64,000 nt of DNA from Caldilineae bacterium (GTDB taxonomy: Bacteria > Chloroflexota > Anaerolineae > Epilineales > Epilineaceae), in the NCBI GenBank assembly GCA_020634625.1, contig JACKBJ010000015.1, forward strand, positions 26,223-90,222. Reading direction: 5' to 3'. Below, piece after piece: positions 1 through 8,463 of this stretch. Both the position numbers and the translations under genes were made by a program. The notes under the pieces were generated by a model that made no database searches, was not told the DNA's origin, and worked only from the letters and a program-made list of their open reading frames with translations. How positions within the stretch are numbered: the first letter of the stretch is position 1; every line of letters begins with the position of its first letter.

Positions 1-1971
1 AACCCGTCCAACCTCTATGCCAGCGTGGTGGCCCGGCGCGATCCGGACTCCGACATGATCATCACGCACAACTTCTACCTCTGCCAGCCACCGCCCTACG
101 AGCTGCGCCTGGTCACCACCGACCCGCTCTGCTACACCCTCTGCCCGAACGTCAAGACGGTGCAGCGCATCACCCAGCGCGACTTCGACCGCGTCCGCAA
201 CGAGCGCAAGGGCACCGGCCGCTACTACAAGACCGACTTCTACTTCTGGCGCTGCGCGCCGCTGACCACGCCGACCCCGCCGCCGGTGAACTGCGCCATC
301 CACCCGGATGCGCCGCGCACCTGCGACGGCAACGTCTACCAGGGCTACCATGGCGGCTTCGAGTCGCCGGTGCTCGGCTTCGCCGTGCCGACCGACTGGA
401 AGTCGCTGCGCTACGCGCGGCACGTGGCCAACCCGCCCGATCCGGCCATCGGCAACGCGTCGCTGCAGCTGCTGGAAGCCTCCAACGCCGACCGCGGGCA
501 GATCGCGCACAGCATCTCGGTCCTGGCCGGCGGGCCGCAGCAAGCCGACTTGAAGCTGCAGCTGCATCGGCGCGACAACGGGGCGGGCCGCTTCAAGGTC
601 TTCGCCCGGCTCGAAGGCGGCGCCAGCCTGCTGCTGGCCGACGAGACCACGGTCCAGCCCAGCGGTCAGTGGATCCCGCAGACCATGCGGATGATGGCCC
701 TGGGCGCGGGACCGACCACCCTGACCCTCAGCTGGGAGGTGGATCCCGGCGTCGAGCTCTTCCTGGACAACGTCGACCTGGACTTCTGCTGCGCCGCCCA
801 GCAGCCGACGCCAACCCCGACGCCGGTGACGCCGACCCAGAGCCCGACGCCCTCGCCGACGCCGAGCAGCAGCCCGACGCCGACGCCCAGCCCGAGCCCG
901 AGCCCGACGCCCAGCCCGACGCCGACGGCGACGCCCACCGCCACGAACACACCGACGGTGACGCCGACGCCATCGCCGACCCCGACGCCGTCGGTCACGC
1001 CGACGCCGTCCAACACCCCGACGCCGTCGTCGACGCCGACACCGTCCATCACGCCGACGCCGTCGGCGACGCCGACACCGTCCAACACGCCGACGCCGTC
1101 GGCGACGCCGACGCCCTCCAGCACGCCGACGCCCTCGTTGACGCCGACTCCGTCCAACACGCCGACGCCGTCGGCGACGCCGACGCCGTCCAACACGCCG
1201 ACACCGTCGTTGACGCCGACGCCCTCCAACACGCCGACGCCATCGGCCACGCCGACGCCGTCCAGCACCCCGACGCCGTCGTTGACGCCGACGCCCTCCA
1301 ACACGCCGACGCCATCGGCCACGCCGACGCCGTCCAGCACGCCGACGCCGAGCCCGACGGCCACGCCCACCGACACGCCGACGCCGACGGCCAGCCCGAC
1401 GCCGAGTCCGACGCCCACGCCGTCGGTCACCCCGACGCCCTCCCATACGCCCCCGCCGTCGAACACGCCGCCCGACCGGCCGTCGCCGCCGCCGCGCACG
1501 CCGGGCGACAAGACCTGCCGGCCGACGGTGCGCATCCACAAGTTCGAGGACGCCGACCGGGACGGGGTCTTCGATCCGGGCGAGCGCATGCTCGAGGGCC
1601 TGCAGTTCGACGTGCTGGAGCTGCTGCCGGGCGAGACCGAGCCGCGGGTGCACCAACGGCGCACCGACGCCCAGGGTCGGATCGAGATCGGCTTCCCCGG
1701 TCCGACCCGGATCCGCGTCCGCGAGCTCTTGCGCCAGGCCGGCGGCCGCTGGGGCATCACGACCGCCCACCAACGCGGGGCCGACGGGATGTGGTACATC
1801 CTGCCGTCGGACAGGCCGGCGAGCCAGCTCGTAGGGCCGAGCACGGCCGATCTGGGCGGCGACTGCGACGACGTCGATCTCTGGGTCGGCAACGCGCCGA
1901 CCATCCTGCCGAAGACGGGCGCCGGCGGCGCTTCGCCTCGGAGCCATCCGGTCGGCGTCGGCTTCGACTGA
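1..1971 (+). CDS. Thr-Pro-rich surface protein, C-terminal part (5' end outside window)
   Basis: The frame is open from base 1, so the start lies upstream. The first ~260 visible residues form an unassigned exported-type region with paired cysteines. A Pro/Thr/Ser linker follows, roughly residues 268-490, made largely of TPTPSx hexapeptides. The end is a compact SdrD_B/Cna_B-like domain containing a DADRDGVFDPGE calcium-type loop. The protein ends shortly after an LPKTG pentapeptide (about bases 1909-1923), a classical sortase signal. The hydrophobic segment and basic tail that normally follow are absent, because a stop comes 16 residues later. Two sortases occur elsewhere in the window. Role: cell-surface protein; exact function unknown. 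The next gene is convergent. Confidence 0.8.
   Translation, partial: NPSNLYASVVARRDPDSDMIITHNFYLCQPPPYELRLVTTDPLCYTLCPNVKTVQRITQRDFDRVRNERKGTGRYYKTDFYFWRCAPLTTPTPPPVNCAIHPDAPRTCDGNVYQGYHGGFESPVLGFAVPTDWKSLRYARHVANPPDPAIGNASLQLLEASNADRGQIAHSISVLAGGPQQADLKLQLHRRDNGAGRFKVFARLEGGASLLLADETTVQPSGQWIPQTMRMMALGAGPTTLTLSWEVDPGVELFLDNVDLDFCCAAQQPTPTPTPVTPTQSPTPSPTPSSSPTPTPSPSPSPTPSPTPTATPTATNTPTVTPTPSPTPTPSVTPTPSNTPTPSSTPTPSITPTPSATPTPSNTPTPSATPTPSSTPTPSLTPTPSNTPTPSATPTPSNTPTPSLTPTPSNTPTPSATPTPSSTPTPSLTPTPSNTPTPSATPTPSSTPTPSPTATPTDTPTPTASPTPSPTPTPSVTPTPSHTPPPSNTPPDRPSPPPRTPGDKTCRPTVRIHKFEDADRDGVFDPGERMLEGLQFDVLELLPGETEPRVHQRRTDAQGRIEIGFPGPTRIRVRELLRQAGGRWGITTAHQRGADGMWYILPSDRPASQLVGPSTADLGGDCDDVDLWVGNAPTILPKTGAGGASPRSHPVGVGFD
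979..1356 (+). repeat. 18-bp tandem repeat (21 units) encoding TPTPSx
   Basis: There are 21 consecutive 18-bp units, each encoding Thr-Pro-Thr-Pro-Ser-x inside the surface protein gene. The variable sixth residue reads V,N,S,I,A,N,A,S,L,N,A,N,L,N,A,S,L,N,A,S,P. Units 9-20 therefore form a 72-bp higher-order repeat (L-N-A-N/S) present three times, at 1123-1338. Such a linker is expected to be an extended, possibly glycosylated spacer. Confidence 0.9.
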
Positions 1972-2001
1972 GCCGATCCGTCGCGACCGCCGAAGGGCGT
2001 G

Positions 2002-5000
2002 CTAGCCGGCCGTCTCCGGCTCGGGCAGGTCGCTCTCGGTCACCCGGCCCTCCTCGAGCATCAGGTGGTAGTCGAAGAGGCCCGGCTCGACACGCAGGTG
2101 GCTGATCAGGAAGATCTGGTCGAAGCTGCTGGCGATCTCGCCCTCGGTCAAGAGCTGGATCAAGGCACCGGCCCGTCGGGCATCGAAGGCGCCCAGGGGC
2201 TCGTCCAGGAACAGGAAGCTCGGCGCGGCGCCGCGCTCCTCGGGCAGGGTGGCCAGGGCGAAGGCCAGCCGCAGCGCCAGCGAGAGCTGGTCCCGGGTGC
2301 CGCCCGAGAAGATGTTCTTCATCTTCCAGGCCCCCGCCCGCTCGTCGAAGACCTGGATTCGGTAGTCGTCGCCGAGCTGGGCGTCGAAGTAGCGCTCCTC
2401 GGTGAGGGCGGGCAGCAGCCGACGCATATGGGTCAGGGTGCTGGGCAGGATGCGCCGCACCGCGTTCCGGCTGGCATGCGCCACGATGTCGCAGGCCCGC
2501 TCGCGCAGGGCGTGATCGCGGGCCATGGCCGCGTGCTCGGCCTCGGCCACCGCCGGGTCGAGCAGCTGCCCGACCAGGCCCAGCCGCGCCGCCAGCCGCG
2601 CCGTCTCGTGCCGCGCGACGTCGAGCTGCGTCCGCAGCGCCTCGCTCTCGGCCGCCAGGCTCGGCAGGGCCTCGCCCGGCTGGGGCGCCAGCGCCGTGGC
2701 GGCACGCGCGAGCGCCGCGCGAACCGCCGTCTGATCGGGAAGCGACGGGGCCGCGGTCGGCTCCGTTTCGGCCGGCGGAATGGCGGCCAGCCGGAGCCGC
2801 GGCGGCGCGCCGTCCACCCGATCGGCCAGGCGCTCGGCCAGGCGGTCGAGCTCGGCCTGCAGGGCGACGCTGCGCCCTTGTCGGGCGCCGGCGGCTTCGG
2901 CGGCTGCACGCTCGGCGGCGGCCGCCGCCCGCAGCGCGGCCTCGCCGCCGGCAGCGGCATGCGCCGCGCGCAGGGCGGCGCCGGCCGCCTGCCAGGCCAC
3001 ATCGTCGAGATCGGCGCGCCAGTCCGGGCGGTCCGGGTCGGCCGGCAGGGACGCCCAGGCGGCGCGGGCCTCGGAGCGGGACTGCGCCGCCCGGTCCTCC
3101 GCGGCGCGCAGGCCGGCTTGCAGCTCCGGGATGCGCTCGGCCTGGCGGCGCAGGGCGCCGAAGCGCTCGCGCAGGGCGCCCATCTCGTCTTCCAGATCGG
3201 CCGGCGCCGGCCCGATGCCCAGCCGCTCGGCCAGGGCCGCGATCCCTGGGCCCCGGCGTTCCAGGACCGCCTCCCGACGGGCCAGCTCGCGCGCCCAGGC
3301 ATCGCGCTCCAGGCCGAGCGCCTCGCCGTTGCGGCCCAAGGTGCGCGCCCGCAGCTCGGCCTCGCGCGCCCCGAGCGACTCGGACTGGGCCTTGGCCTGG
3401 GCCTCGCGTTCCCGCAGCGCCTGCAGCCGGGCCTCGACCTCGGCGCGGCTGCGCTCGCCCAGGCGCCCATCGATCTCGGCCAGCACCCGTCGGCCGCGCT
3501 CGGCATCCGCCGGCCGCAGCGCGTTGAGGCCGCGCAGGCGGGCCTCGGCCTCGACCACCCGCGCCTCGAGGCGCGCCGCCTCGCGCGCGGCCACCGAGGC
3601 CTCGCCCTCGAGCCGGCCGACCTCCACCGCCAGCGCCTGGCTGGCGCGCCAGGTCGGCAGGAGCAGCGCCAGGAGGCCCAGGACCAGCAGCCCGGCCAGG
3701 CCCAGCAGGAGCAGCCAGAGCGGGCCCGGCCCCAGGACGAGGCCGACCAGGGCCGCGAAGGCCAGCCAGGCCAACCCGAAGCCCAGCAGCGCCATCTGCA
3801 GCAGCCGCGCCCGGGCAGCCAGGGCCTCGTGCCGCTGGCTGGCCAGCTCGAGGGCGCCGTCGCCGGCCGCGAAACCCTCGCGCGCCGCGAGGGCCGCCAG
3901 CCAGTCGGCCAGGGCCTCGCGCACGTCGAAGGCCCGGCGATCCTGCTCGAGCTCGGCCAGGCCGTCGCGCGTCTCGCGCGCCATGCCCCTGGCCTCGACC
4001 AGGCCGCGTCGCGTCGTGTTGAGCGCCTCGAGATCGGTCGCCAGCTGATCGAGCGCGGCATCGCGGGCGGCGATGCGCTCGATCAGCGCCTCGCGCTCGG
4101 CCCGCAGCTCGGCCAGCCAGGCACGGCGCCGGCGCAGACGGGCCAGGGCCTTGCCGCGGGCGGTGACCTCGGGCAGCTGCTCCTGCGCGACCCGTTCGGC
4201 CGCGACCAGCTCGGCGCGCTGGCGCTCGGCCTGCCCGGCGGCCTCGCTGGCGCGGGCGGCCGCGGCCCGACCGGCCTCCCAACGCGCCAGGCCCTCGCTC
4301 AAGGCGGCCACCCGCGCGGCCCGTGCGGCGGCCTGGGCCGCCGCCGCCCGCAACGCGGCCAGCTCCACGTCGTCCTGCTCGAGCGCGGCCAGCCCGGCCC
4401 GGGCCGCCTCGACGGCGGCATGCGCCTGCAGCCGCGCCAGCCGCTCCTCGATCGCCGCGAAGCGCGCCTCGAGGGCCGGCCGCTCGGCCTGCAGCCGCGC
4501 CAGCCGCTCCCGATCGGCCAGGCGCTCGAGGTCCTGCCGGTCGCCGACCCGCAGCTTGAGCCGCTCGCCGATCTCGACCAGCCGGTCCAGGTTGAGCAGC
4601 TTCATCAGGCTCTGCTCGCGCTGGGCTCGGCTCATGCCCTCGAGCTTCTCGAGCTTCTTCTGCTCGACGAAGCAGGTGTTGAGCAGGGCCTCGCCGTCGA
4701 AGCCCAGCTCGGCCTCGATGCGGGCGTTCACCTCGCGGTTGGCGCGCAGCTCCTCGACGCCGCCGGACGCGTCGAAGAGGTCCAGCGCCCAGACGTTCGG
4801 TCGGCCGCGGCGAATCCGGCGCGTGACCAGCATGCGTCGGCCGCCGGCGAGGTCCAGCTCGAGGGCCACGAAGGCTTCCTCGCTGCCGTAGTGGATCAGG
4901 TCCTCGAGGTTGGCCCGGCCGCTCTCGGTGGCCAGCGGCCGGGCGAAGAGGGCGAAGAAGACCGCCTCGAAGAGCGTCGACTTGCCGGCCTCGTTGAGGC

Positions 5001-5094
5001 CCTGAACCAGGATGCGCCCGCGCGACGGCAGGGCCAGGTCGAGCTCGCGCAGCTGCTTGAAGTTGTGGGCCGTCAGGCGCCGGAGGTGGATCAT
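2002..5094 (-). CDS. Rad50/SbcC/YhaN-like AAA ATPase with central membrane hairpin
   Basis: This 1030-residue SMC-superfamily ATPase has Walker A GLNEAGKST at residues 32-40. Near the C-terminus come an FSGGTRDQLSLALRLA signature (~925) and the Walker B FLFLDEP (~965), then an SH-type H-loop. The middle is Ala/Arg/Glu-rich coiled coil. It is interrupted near residues 430-480 by two hydrophobic stretches that look like a transmembrane hairpin. No CxxC zinc hook is visible, so it resembles the YhaN branch more than SbcC. No partner nuclease (SbcD/YhaO) is adjacent. Likely role: DNA-end or membrane-associated DNA transaction; inferred from family only. It lies downstream of selA on the same strand but has its own promoter. 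Confidence 0.8.
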   Translation of the reverse strand: MIHLRRLTAHNFKQLRELDLALPSRGRILVQGLNEAGKSTLFEAVFFALFARPLATESGRANLEDLIHYGSEEAFVALELDLAGGRRMLVTRRIRRGRPNVWALDLFDASGGVEELRANREVNARIEAELGFDGEALLNTCFVEQKKLEKLEGMSRAQREQSLMKLLNLDRLVEIGERLKLRVGDRQDLERLADRERLARLQAERPALEARFAAIEERLARLQAHAAVEAARAGLAALEQDDVELAALRAAAAQAAARAARVAALSEGLARWEAGRAAAARASEAAGQAERQRAELVAAERVAQEQLPEVTARGKALARLRRRRAWLAELRAEREALIERIAARDAALDQLATDLEALNTTRRGLVEARGMARETRDGLAELEQDRRAFDVREALADWLAALAAREGFAAGDGALELASQRHEALAARARLLQMALLGFGLAWLAFAALVGLVLGPGPLWLLLLGLAGLLVLGLLALLLPTWRASQALAVEVGRLEGEASVAAREAARLEARVVEAEARLRGLNALRPADAERGRRVLAEIDGRLGERSRAEVEARLQALREREAQAKAQSESLGAREAELRARTLGRNGEALGLERDAWARELARREAVLERRGPGIAALAERLGIGPAPADLEDEMGALRERFGALRRQAERIPELQAGLRAAEDRAAQSRSEARAAWASLPADPDRPDWRADLDDVAWQAAGAALRAAHAAAGGEAALRAAAAAERAAAEAAGARQGRSVALQAELDRLAERLADRVDGAPPRLRLAAIPPAETEPTAAPSLPDQTAVRAALARAATALAPQPGEALPSLAAESEALRTQLDVARHETARLAARLGLVGQLLDPAVAEAEHAAMARDHALRERACDIVAHASRNAVRRILPSTLTHMRRLLPALTEERYFDAQLGDDYRIQVFDERAGAWKMKNIFSGGTRDQLSLALRLAFALATLPEERGAAPSFLFLDEPLGAFDARRAGALIQLLTEGEIASSFDQIFLISHLRVEPGLFDYHLMLEEGRVTESDLPEPETAG

Positions 5095-5103
5095 GGGGCG
5101 CCG

Positions 5104-5132
5104 ATTCTAGCCTCGAACATCCGTGCGGTAAA
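5104..5132 (-). promoter_or_regulatory. Promoter of the Rad50/YhaN-like gene
   Basis: Reading the minus strand, TTTACC (5132-5127), a 17-bp spacer and TAGAAT (5109-5104) precede the ATG at 5094 by only 9 nt. This leaves no room for a Shine-Dalgarno sequence and implies an almost leaderless transcript. Confidence 0.5.
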
Positions 5133-5145
5133 GGGGCCGGCGGAC

Positions 5146-6504
5146 CTAGGCGGAGCCGCGCGCGCCGCTCCCGTCCGCGCCCGAGAGCGCCCAGCTCAGG
5201 CTCTCGAGCAGGGCCGCGTCCTCGTCGGGCAGCACGGTGCGCGGATCCAGCAGCAGCGCCCCCTCGGCGATGCGGCCGATCAGCGGCATCTCGGCCGCCC
5301 GCAGCCGGGCCGCCAGGGCGTCCGGATGGGCGCTGTCGAGGGCCAGCAGCCGGGTCGGCAGCGTCTCGCCGGGCAGGGAGCCGCCGCCGACGGTCGAGCG
5401 CCCGGGCTCGACGCGCGCCCGGATGCCCCGCTCGGCCAGCGCCGCGCGCCAGCCGGCGGCGCGCTCGGCCAGGTCGGCCGGATCGGCCGCCAGCATCCGC
5501 CACAGCGGCACCTCGCGCTCGGCCTCGCCGCGGGCGTAGTGCAGCAGGGTCGCGTGCAGGCCGGCCAGGCTGGCCTTGTCGGGCCGCATGGCGCGGGTCA
5601 GCGGATGCTTGCGCAGGCGGGCCACCAGGTCGGCCCGACCGACGATGATGCCGGCCTGCGGGCCGCCCAGGAGCTTGTCGCCGCTGAAGCTGACCAGGGC
5701 CGCGCCGGCGGCGATGCTGTGCGGCACCATCGGCTCGGAGGCCAGGCCGAAGCGGGCGGTGTCGAGCAGGCTGCCCGAGCCCAGGTCGTCGACCAGGGGC
5801 AGGCCGCGCTCGGCGGCCAGCGCCACCAGGTCCTCCAGGCGCGGCGCCTCGGTGAAGCCGACGATCCGGTAGTTGCTGGTATGCACCCGCAGCAGCAGGG
5901 CGGTCGTCTCGTCGATGGCCGCGGCATAGTCGGCGATGCGGGTGCGGTTGGTCGTGCCGACCTCGACCAGGCGGGCGCCGCCGGCGGCCATGACCTCCGG
6001 GATGCGGTAGCCGCCGCCGATCTCGACCAGCTCGCCGCGCGAGACGACGACGCCGCGGCCGAGGGCCAGGGCCGAGAGCATCAGCAGGGTCGCGCCGGCG
6101 TTGTTGTTGACCACCAGCGCCGCCTCGGCGCCGGTCAGCTGGCGGATGAGCGGCAGCAGCAGGTCGTGGCGCGAGCCGCGGCTGCCGCTGTCGAGCGCGT
6201 ATTCCAGATCGGAGTAGCCGCTCGCCGCCCGGGCCATGGCCTCGGCCGCCGCGCGGCTGACCGGGGCGCGGCCCAGGTTGGTGTGCAAGAGGACGCCGGT
6301 GGCGTTGATCAGGGGGCGCGGCCCCGGGCGGAGCAGGCGATCCAGGCGCGCCAGGACCGCTTCGACCAGGTCGGCCCGACCGGCGTCGCCGCGCGTTTCG
6401 GCGCCCGGCGGCGCCGCGACGGCCGCTTCGAGATCGGGCGCGCCGGCGGACAGGATCCGCGCCCGCGCCGCCTCGAGCGTCTGGCGCGCCGCCTCGACCA
6501 CCAA
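5146..6504 (-). CDS. selA: L-seryl-tRNA(Sec) selenium transferase SelA (N-terminus frame-disrupted)
   Basis: PLP enzyme converting seryl-tRNA(Sec) to selenocysteyl-tRNA(Sec). Family motifs are clear: LINATGVLLHTNLGRAP, VVNNNAGATLL, VEIGGGYRIPEV, and VSFSGDKLLGGPQAGIIVG with the PLP-binding lysine. This frame starts at a TTG (6504-6502), which is too late. The usual SelA N-terminal segment (LPAVNALADAPA, then LSAARADHG) is encoded immediately upstream but in two different frames, with a stop between them. The gene probably extends to the ATG at 6661, which overlaps the sortase stop as ATGA. No selB, selC or selD is visible here. If functional, the organism makes selenoproteins. Confidence 0.85.
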   Translation of the reverse strand: MVVEAARQTLEAARARILSAGAPDLEAAVAAPPGAETRGDAGRADLVEAVLARLDRLLRPGPRPLINATGVLLHTNLGRAPVSRAAAEAMARAASGYSDLEYALDSGSRGSRHDLLLPLIRQLTGAEAALVVNNNAGATLLMLSALALGRGVVVSRGELVEIGGGYRIPEVMAAGGARLVEVGTTNRTRIADYAAAIDETTALLLRVHTSNYRIVGFTEAPRLEDLVALAAERGLPLVDDLGSGSLLDTARFGLASEPMVPHSIAAGAALVSFSGDKLLGGPQAGIIVGRADLVARLRKHPLTRAMRPDKASLAGLHATLLHYARGEAEREVPLWRMLAADPADLAERAAGWRAALAERGIRARVEPGRSTVGGGSLPGETLPTRLLALDSAHPDALAARLRAAEMPLIGRIAEGALLLDPRTVLPDEDAALLESLSWALSGADGSGARGSA

Positions 6505-6661
6505 CGGGCGGCCGTGATCGGCGCGCGCCGCGCTCAGGCCGGCGCGTCGGCCAGGGCGTTGACCGCCGGCAGCTCGCGCAGGGCGGCCGACCGCGCCGCG
6601 GCAGCGGCCCCAGGCCGATCGGCCCCGGTCGCGGCGCCGCGCCGGCGCTCGCGGCCGTCAT
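6505..6661 (-). other. Frame-shifted 5' end of selA
   Basis: On the minus strand this segment encodes RELPAVNALADAPA followed by TGA. One base out of phase, overlapping the stop, it continues LSAARADHGRPLVVEAARQ into the main selA frame. Both halves match the conserved SelA N-terminus, so the reading frame is broken by an apparent missing base near 6537. A second phase change would be needed to reach the ATG at 6661, which is coupled to the upstream sortase stop. Either base-calling indels in a GC-rich run or a genuine mutation would explain it. Confidence 0.7.
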
Positions 6662-7467
6662 CGGGCCGCCGCCCCGGCGGCCAGGTCGGGCAGCGCCTCG
6701 TCGTCCAGCGGCCGCGCCACGACGATGACCCGGTGGGTGTTGCCCCAGGGCGGGTAGCAGCTGATCAGGGTCAGCCGCTCGTCCGGCGTGGCCTCGATCC
6801 AGCGCGCGTTCACCCGTCGGCGCTCGGGCGAGGCGCCTTCCTCCCAGAGCACCAGCTTGGTCTCGACCCGATAGGGCAGGCGCCGCTCGCCGCTCGAGAG
6901 GTAGACCAGGTCGCCCTCCTCGACGGCGTGCAGCTCGGCGAAGACCGAGCCGGCGATGTTGTTGTGGCCGCTGATGACCGTGTTGCCCGGCTCGCCGATG
7001 CCGGCCGAGCCCCGGTGCAGGCCGGCGGCGTAGTCGGCCGTCTGCCAGACGTTGCCTTGCTGCTCGCCGTTGACCACGCGCGCCTCCCAACCCACCTCGA
7101 CCACCGGGGTGTCGATGCCGACGGCCGGGATCTCGATCCGCTCGGGCTTCGGCGCCGGCGTCGGGCTGGCGATCGGCTGGGCCGCCGGGTCGCGCAGCGG
7201 GTCGGGCGTCGGACCGAGCGCCGGGTCGAGCGGGCCCGGGGACTCGGCGCCCGCCGCCAGCACCGGGGACTCGCCGGGCCCGGCTTCGACCCGCAGCGAG
7301 GCCTCGAAGTCGGGCGGCGGATCGAGCGCCTCGAGGGCGGACATCTGCCGCATCCGGGCCAGCTGCATCAGGCCGCCCAGGCCGAGCAGGAGGGCCCCGA
7401 AGACCAGGAGCAGGGTGCCGTAGCGCGCGGCGAAGGCGGCGGCCAGGCGGGCCAGGAAGCGCTGCAT
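6658..7467 (-). CDS. Class D/E-type sortase
   Basis: Membrane-anchored transpeptidase that would join surface proteins to an acceptor. One N-terminal transmembrane helix (about residues 14-35) is followed by a Pro-rich linker containing SPTPAPKP and then the catalytic barrel. Visible motifs: IEIPAVGIDTPVVEVGW at the barrel start, ISGHNN with the catalytic His, TLISCYPPWGNTHRVIVVA with the catalytic Cys and Arg. I start at the ATG 7467 rather than the TTG two codons earlier, because a TATACT element ends 7 nt upstream of it. The stop overlaps the likely selA start by ATGA. Candidate substrates are the Thr-Pro-rich surface proteins, but none shows an intact sorting tail here. Confidence 0.85.
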   Translation of the reverse strand: MQRFLARLAAAFAARYGTLLLVFGALLLGLGGLMQLARMRQMSALEALDPPPDFEASLRVEAGPGESPVLAAGAESPGPLDPALGPTPDPLRDPAAQPIASPTPAPKPERIEIPAVGIDTPVVEVGWEARVVNGEQQGNVWQTADYAAGLHRGSAGIGEPGNTVISGHNNIAGSVFAELHAVEEGDLVYLSSGERRLPYRVETKLVLWEEGASPERRRVNARWIEATPDERLTLISCYPPWGNTHRVIVVARPLDDEALPDLAAGAAAR

Positions 7468-7474
7468 GCGCAAC

Positions 7475-7480
7475 AGTATA
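7475..7480 (-). promoter_or_regulatory. -10 element of the sortase gene (leaderless)
   Basis: TATACT on the minus strand is followed by exactly 7 nt and then the sortase ATG at 7467. Transcription would start at or next to the ATG. No Shine-Dalgarno is possible. Confidence 0.5.
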
Positions 7481-7494
7481 GCGCGGGCGGCCGG

Positions 7495-8256
7495 CTAGCC
7501 GGCGCCGATCGGCGAGCGGGCCGGCAGGCCCGCCCGGCGCGGGTAGCGCTCGGGCGTCGGGGATCGCTTCTCGATCACGATCAGGTGCCGCGCCTCGGGC
7601 AGGCCGGGCAGCCGGTACGGCTGCGCCTCGACCAGCCGGCCGCCGAGGGCCTCGATGGCCGGGGCCGCGGCGTCCAGCTCGGCCCCGATCTCGGCGCCCT
7701 TGAGGGCCAGCGCCCGGCCACCGACGCGGAGCAGCGGCAGCAGGTACTCGACCAGGGTCGGCAAGGCCGCCACGGCGCGCGCCAGCGCCAGGTCGTAGGC
7801 GGCGCGGTGCTCGGGCGCCCGACCCAGGTCCTCTGCCCGGGCGCAGAGCACGCGGGTCCCGGCCAGCCCGAGGGCCGGCTGCGCGACCAGGCCCTCCAGG
7901 AAGCGCGCCTTCTTGCCGACCGACTCGGCCAGGCTCAGCTGCCAGCCCGGCCGAACCAGCTTCAGCGCCAGGCCCGGCAGGCCGGCGCCGGCGCCGACGT
8001 CGATCAGGCGCAGGGTCTCGCGCTCGGCCAGCGGTCCCAGGCCGCGCAGGCAGATCAGGCTGTCGAGGAAGTGCCGGATCGCGATCTCGTCCGGCCGGGT
8101 GATGCGGGTCAGGTTCAGCCCCGCGTTGGCCACCACGATCTCGGAGGCGTAGCGCTCGAAGCGGGCCACCGCCGCGGCGCTCAGATCGGCCTCGAAGCCC
8201 AGCTGGGCGCCGACGCGCCGCAGGAGCGCGGTGTTCAGATCGCAGCGGTCGGCCAT
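7495..8256 (-). CDS. rsmG: 16S rRNA (guanine-527-N7)-methyltransferase RsmG
   Basis: SAM-dependent methyltransferase modifying G527 of 16S rRNA in the 30S subunit. Visible family features: the NLTRITRPDEIAIRHFLDSL segment, the SAM-binding LIDVGAGAGLPGLALKL loop, and a DLALARAVAALPTLVEYLLPLLRVGG region with the conserved Ala-Arg-Ala-Val. Its ~253 residues are normal to slightly long for the family, the extra being a basic C-terminal tail. The ATG at 8256 gives MADRCDLNTALLRRVG; an in-frame ATG at 8313 is an alternative start. It is divergent from glyA and is the first gene of a minus-strand cluster with the sortase and selA. Confidence 0.9.
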   Translation of the reverse strand: MADRCDLNTALLRRVGAQLGFEADLSAAAVARFERYASEIVVANAGLNLTRITRPDEIAIRHFLDSLICLRGLGPLAERETLRLIDVGAGAGLPGLALKLVRPGWQLSLAESVGKKARFLEGLVAQPALGLAGTRVLCARAEDLGRAPEHRAAYDLALARAVAALPTLVEYLLPLLRVGGRALALKGAEIGAELDAAAPAIEALGGRLVEAQPYRLPGLPEARHLIVIEKRSPTPERYPRRAGLPARSPIGAG

Positions 8257-8343
8257 CGCCCGCTCGTGCTGCGGATCGGGCTGGGGCTGGCTCGCCTCGA
8301 CGCTCGGGGGCATGGCCTGGCTCGCGATGGCGCGGGGGGTCGA

Positions 8344-8352
8344 TGCTATACT
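8344..8352 (+). promoter_or_regulatory. Extended -10 promoter of glyA
   Basis: TGC-TATACT is an extended -10 motif (TG, one base, hexamer). It would give a leader of about 105 nt before glyA. No good -35 is seen. The identical nonamer serves gyrA on the other strand at 30027-30035. Confidence 0.55.
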
Positions 8353-8463
8353 CGGCCCGATCATACCGATGCCCGGGCGCGGGGTCCACCGTCGCGCCCG
8401 GCGCTCGCGTCTGGCGCCGGCCCTGCCGCGCACCGAGCGCGGGACCATCCTCACGAGGTGACC

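Noticed and set aside
979..1356. Regular repeats considered as a CRISPR array
   Set aside because: Units are 18 bp, contiguous, in frame with a coding sequence and without unique spacers.
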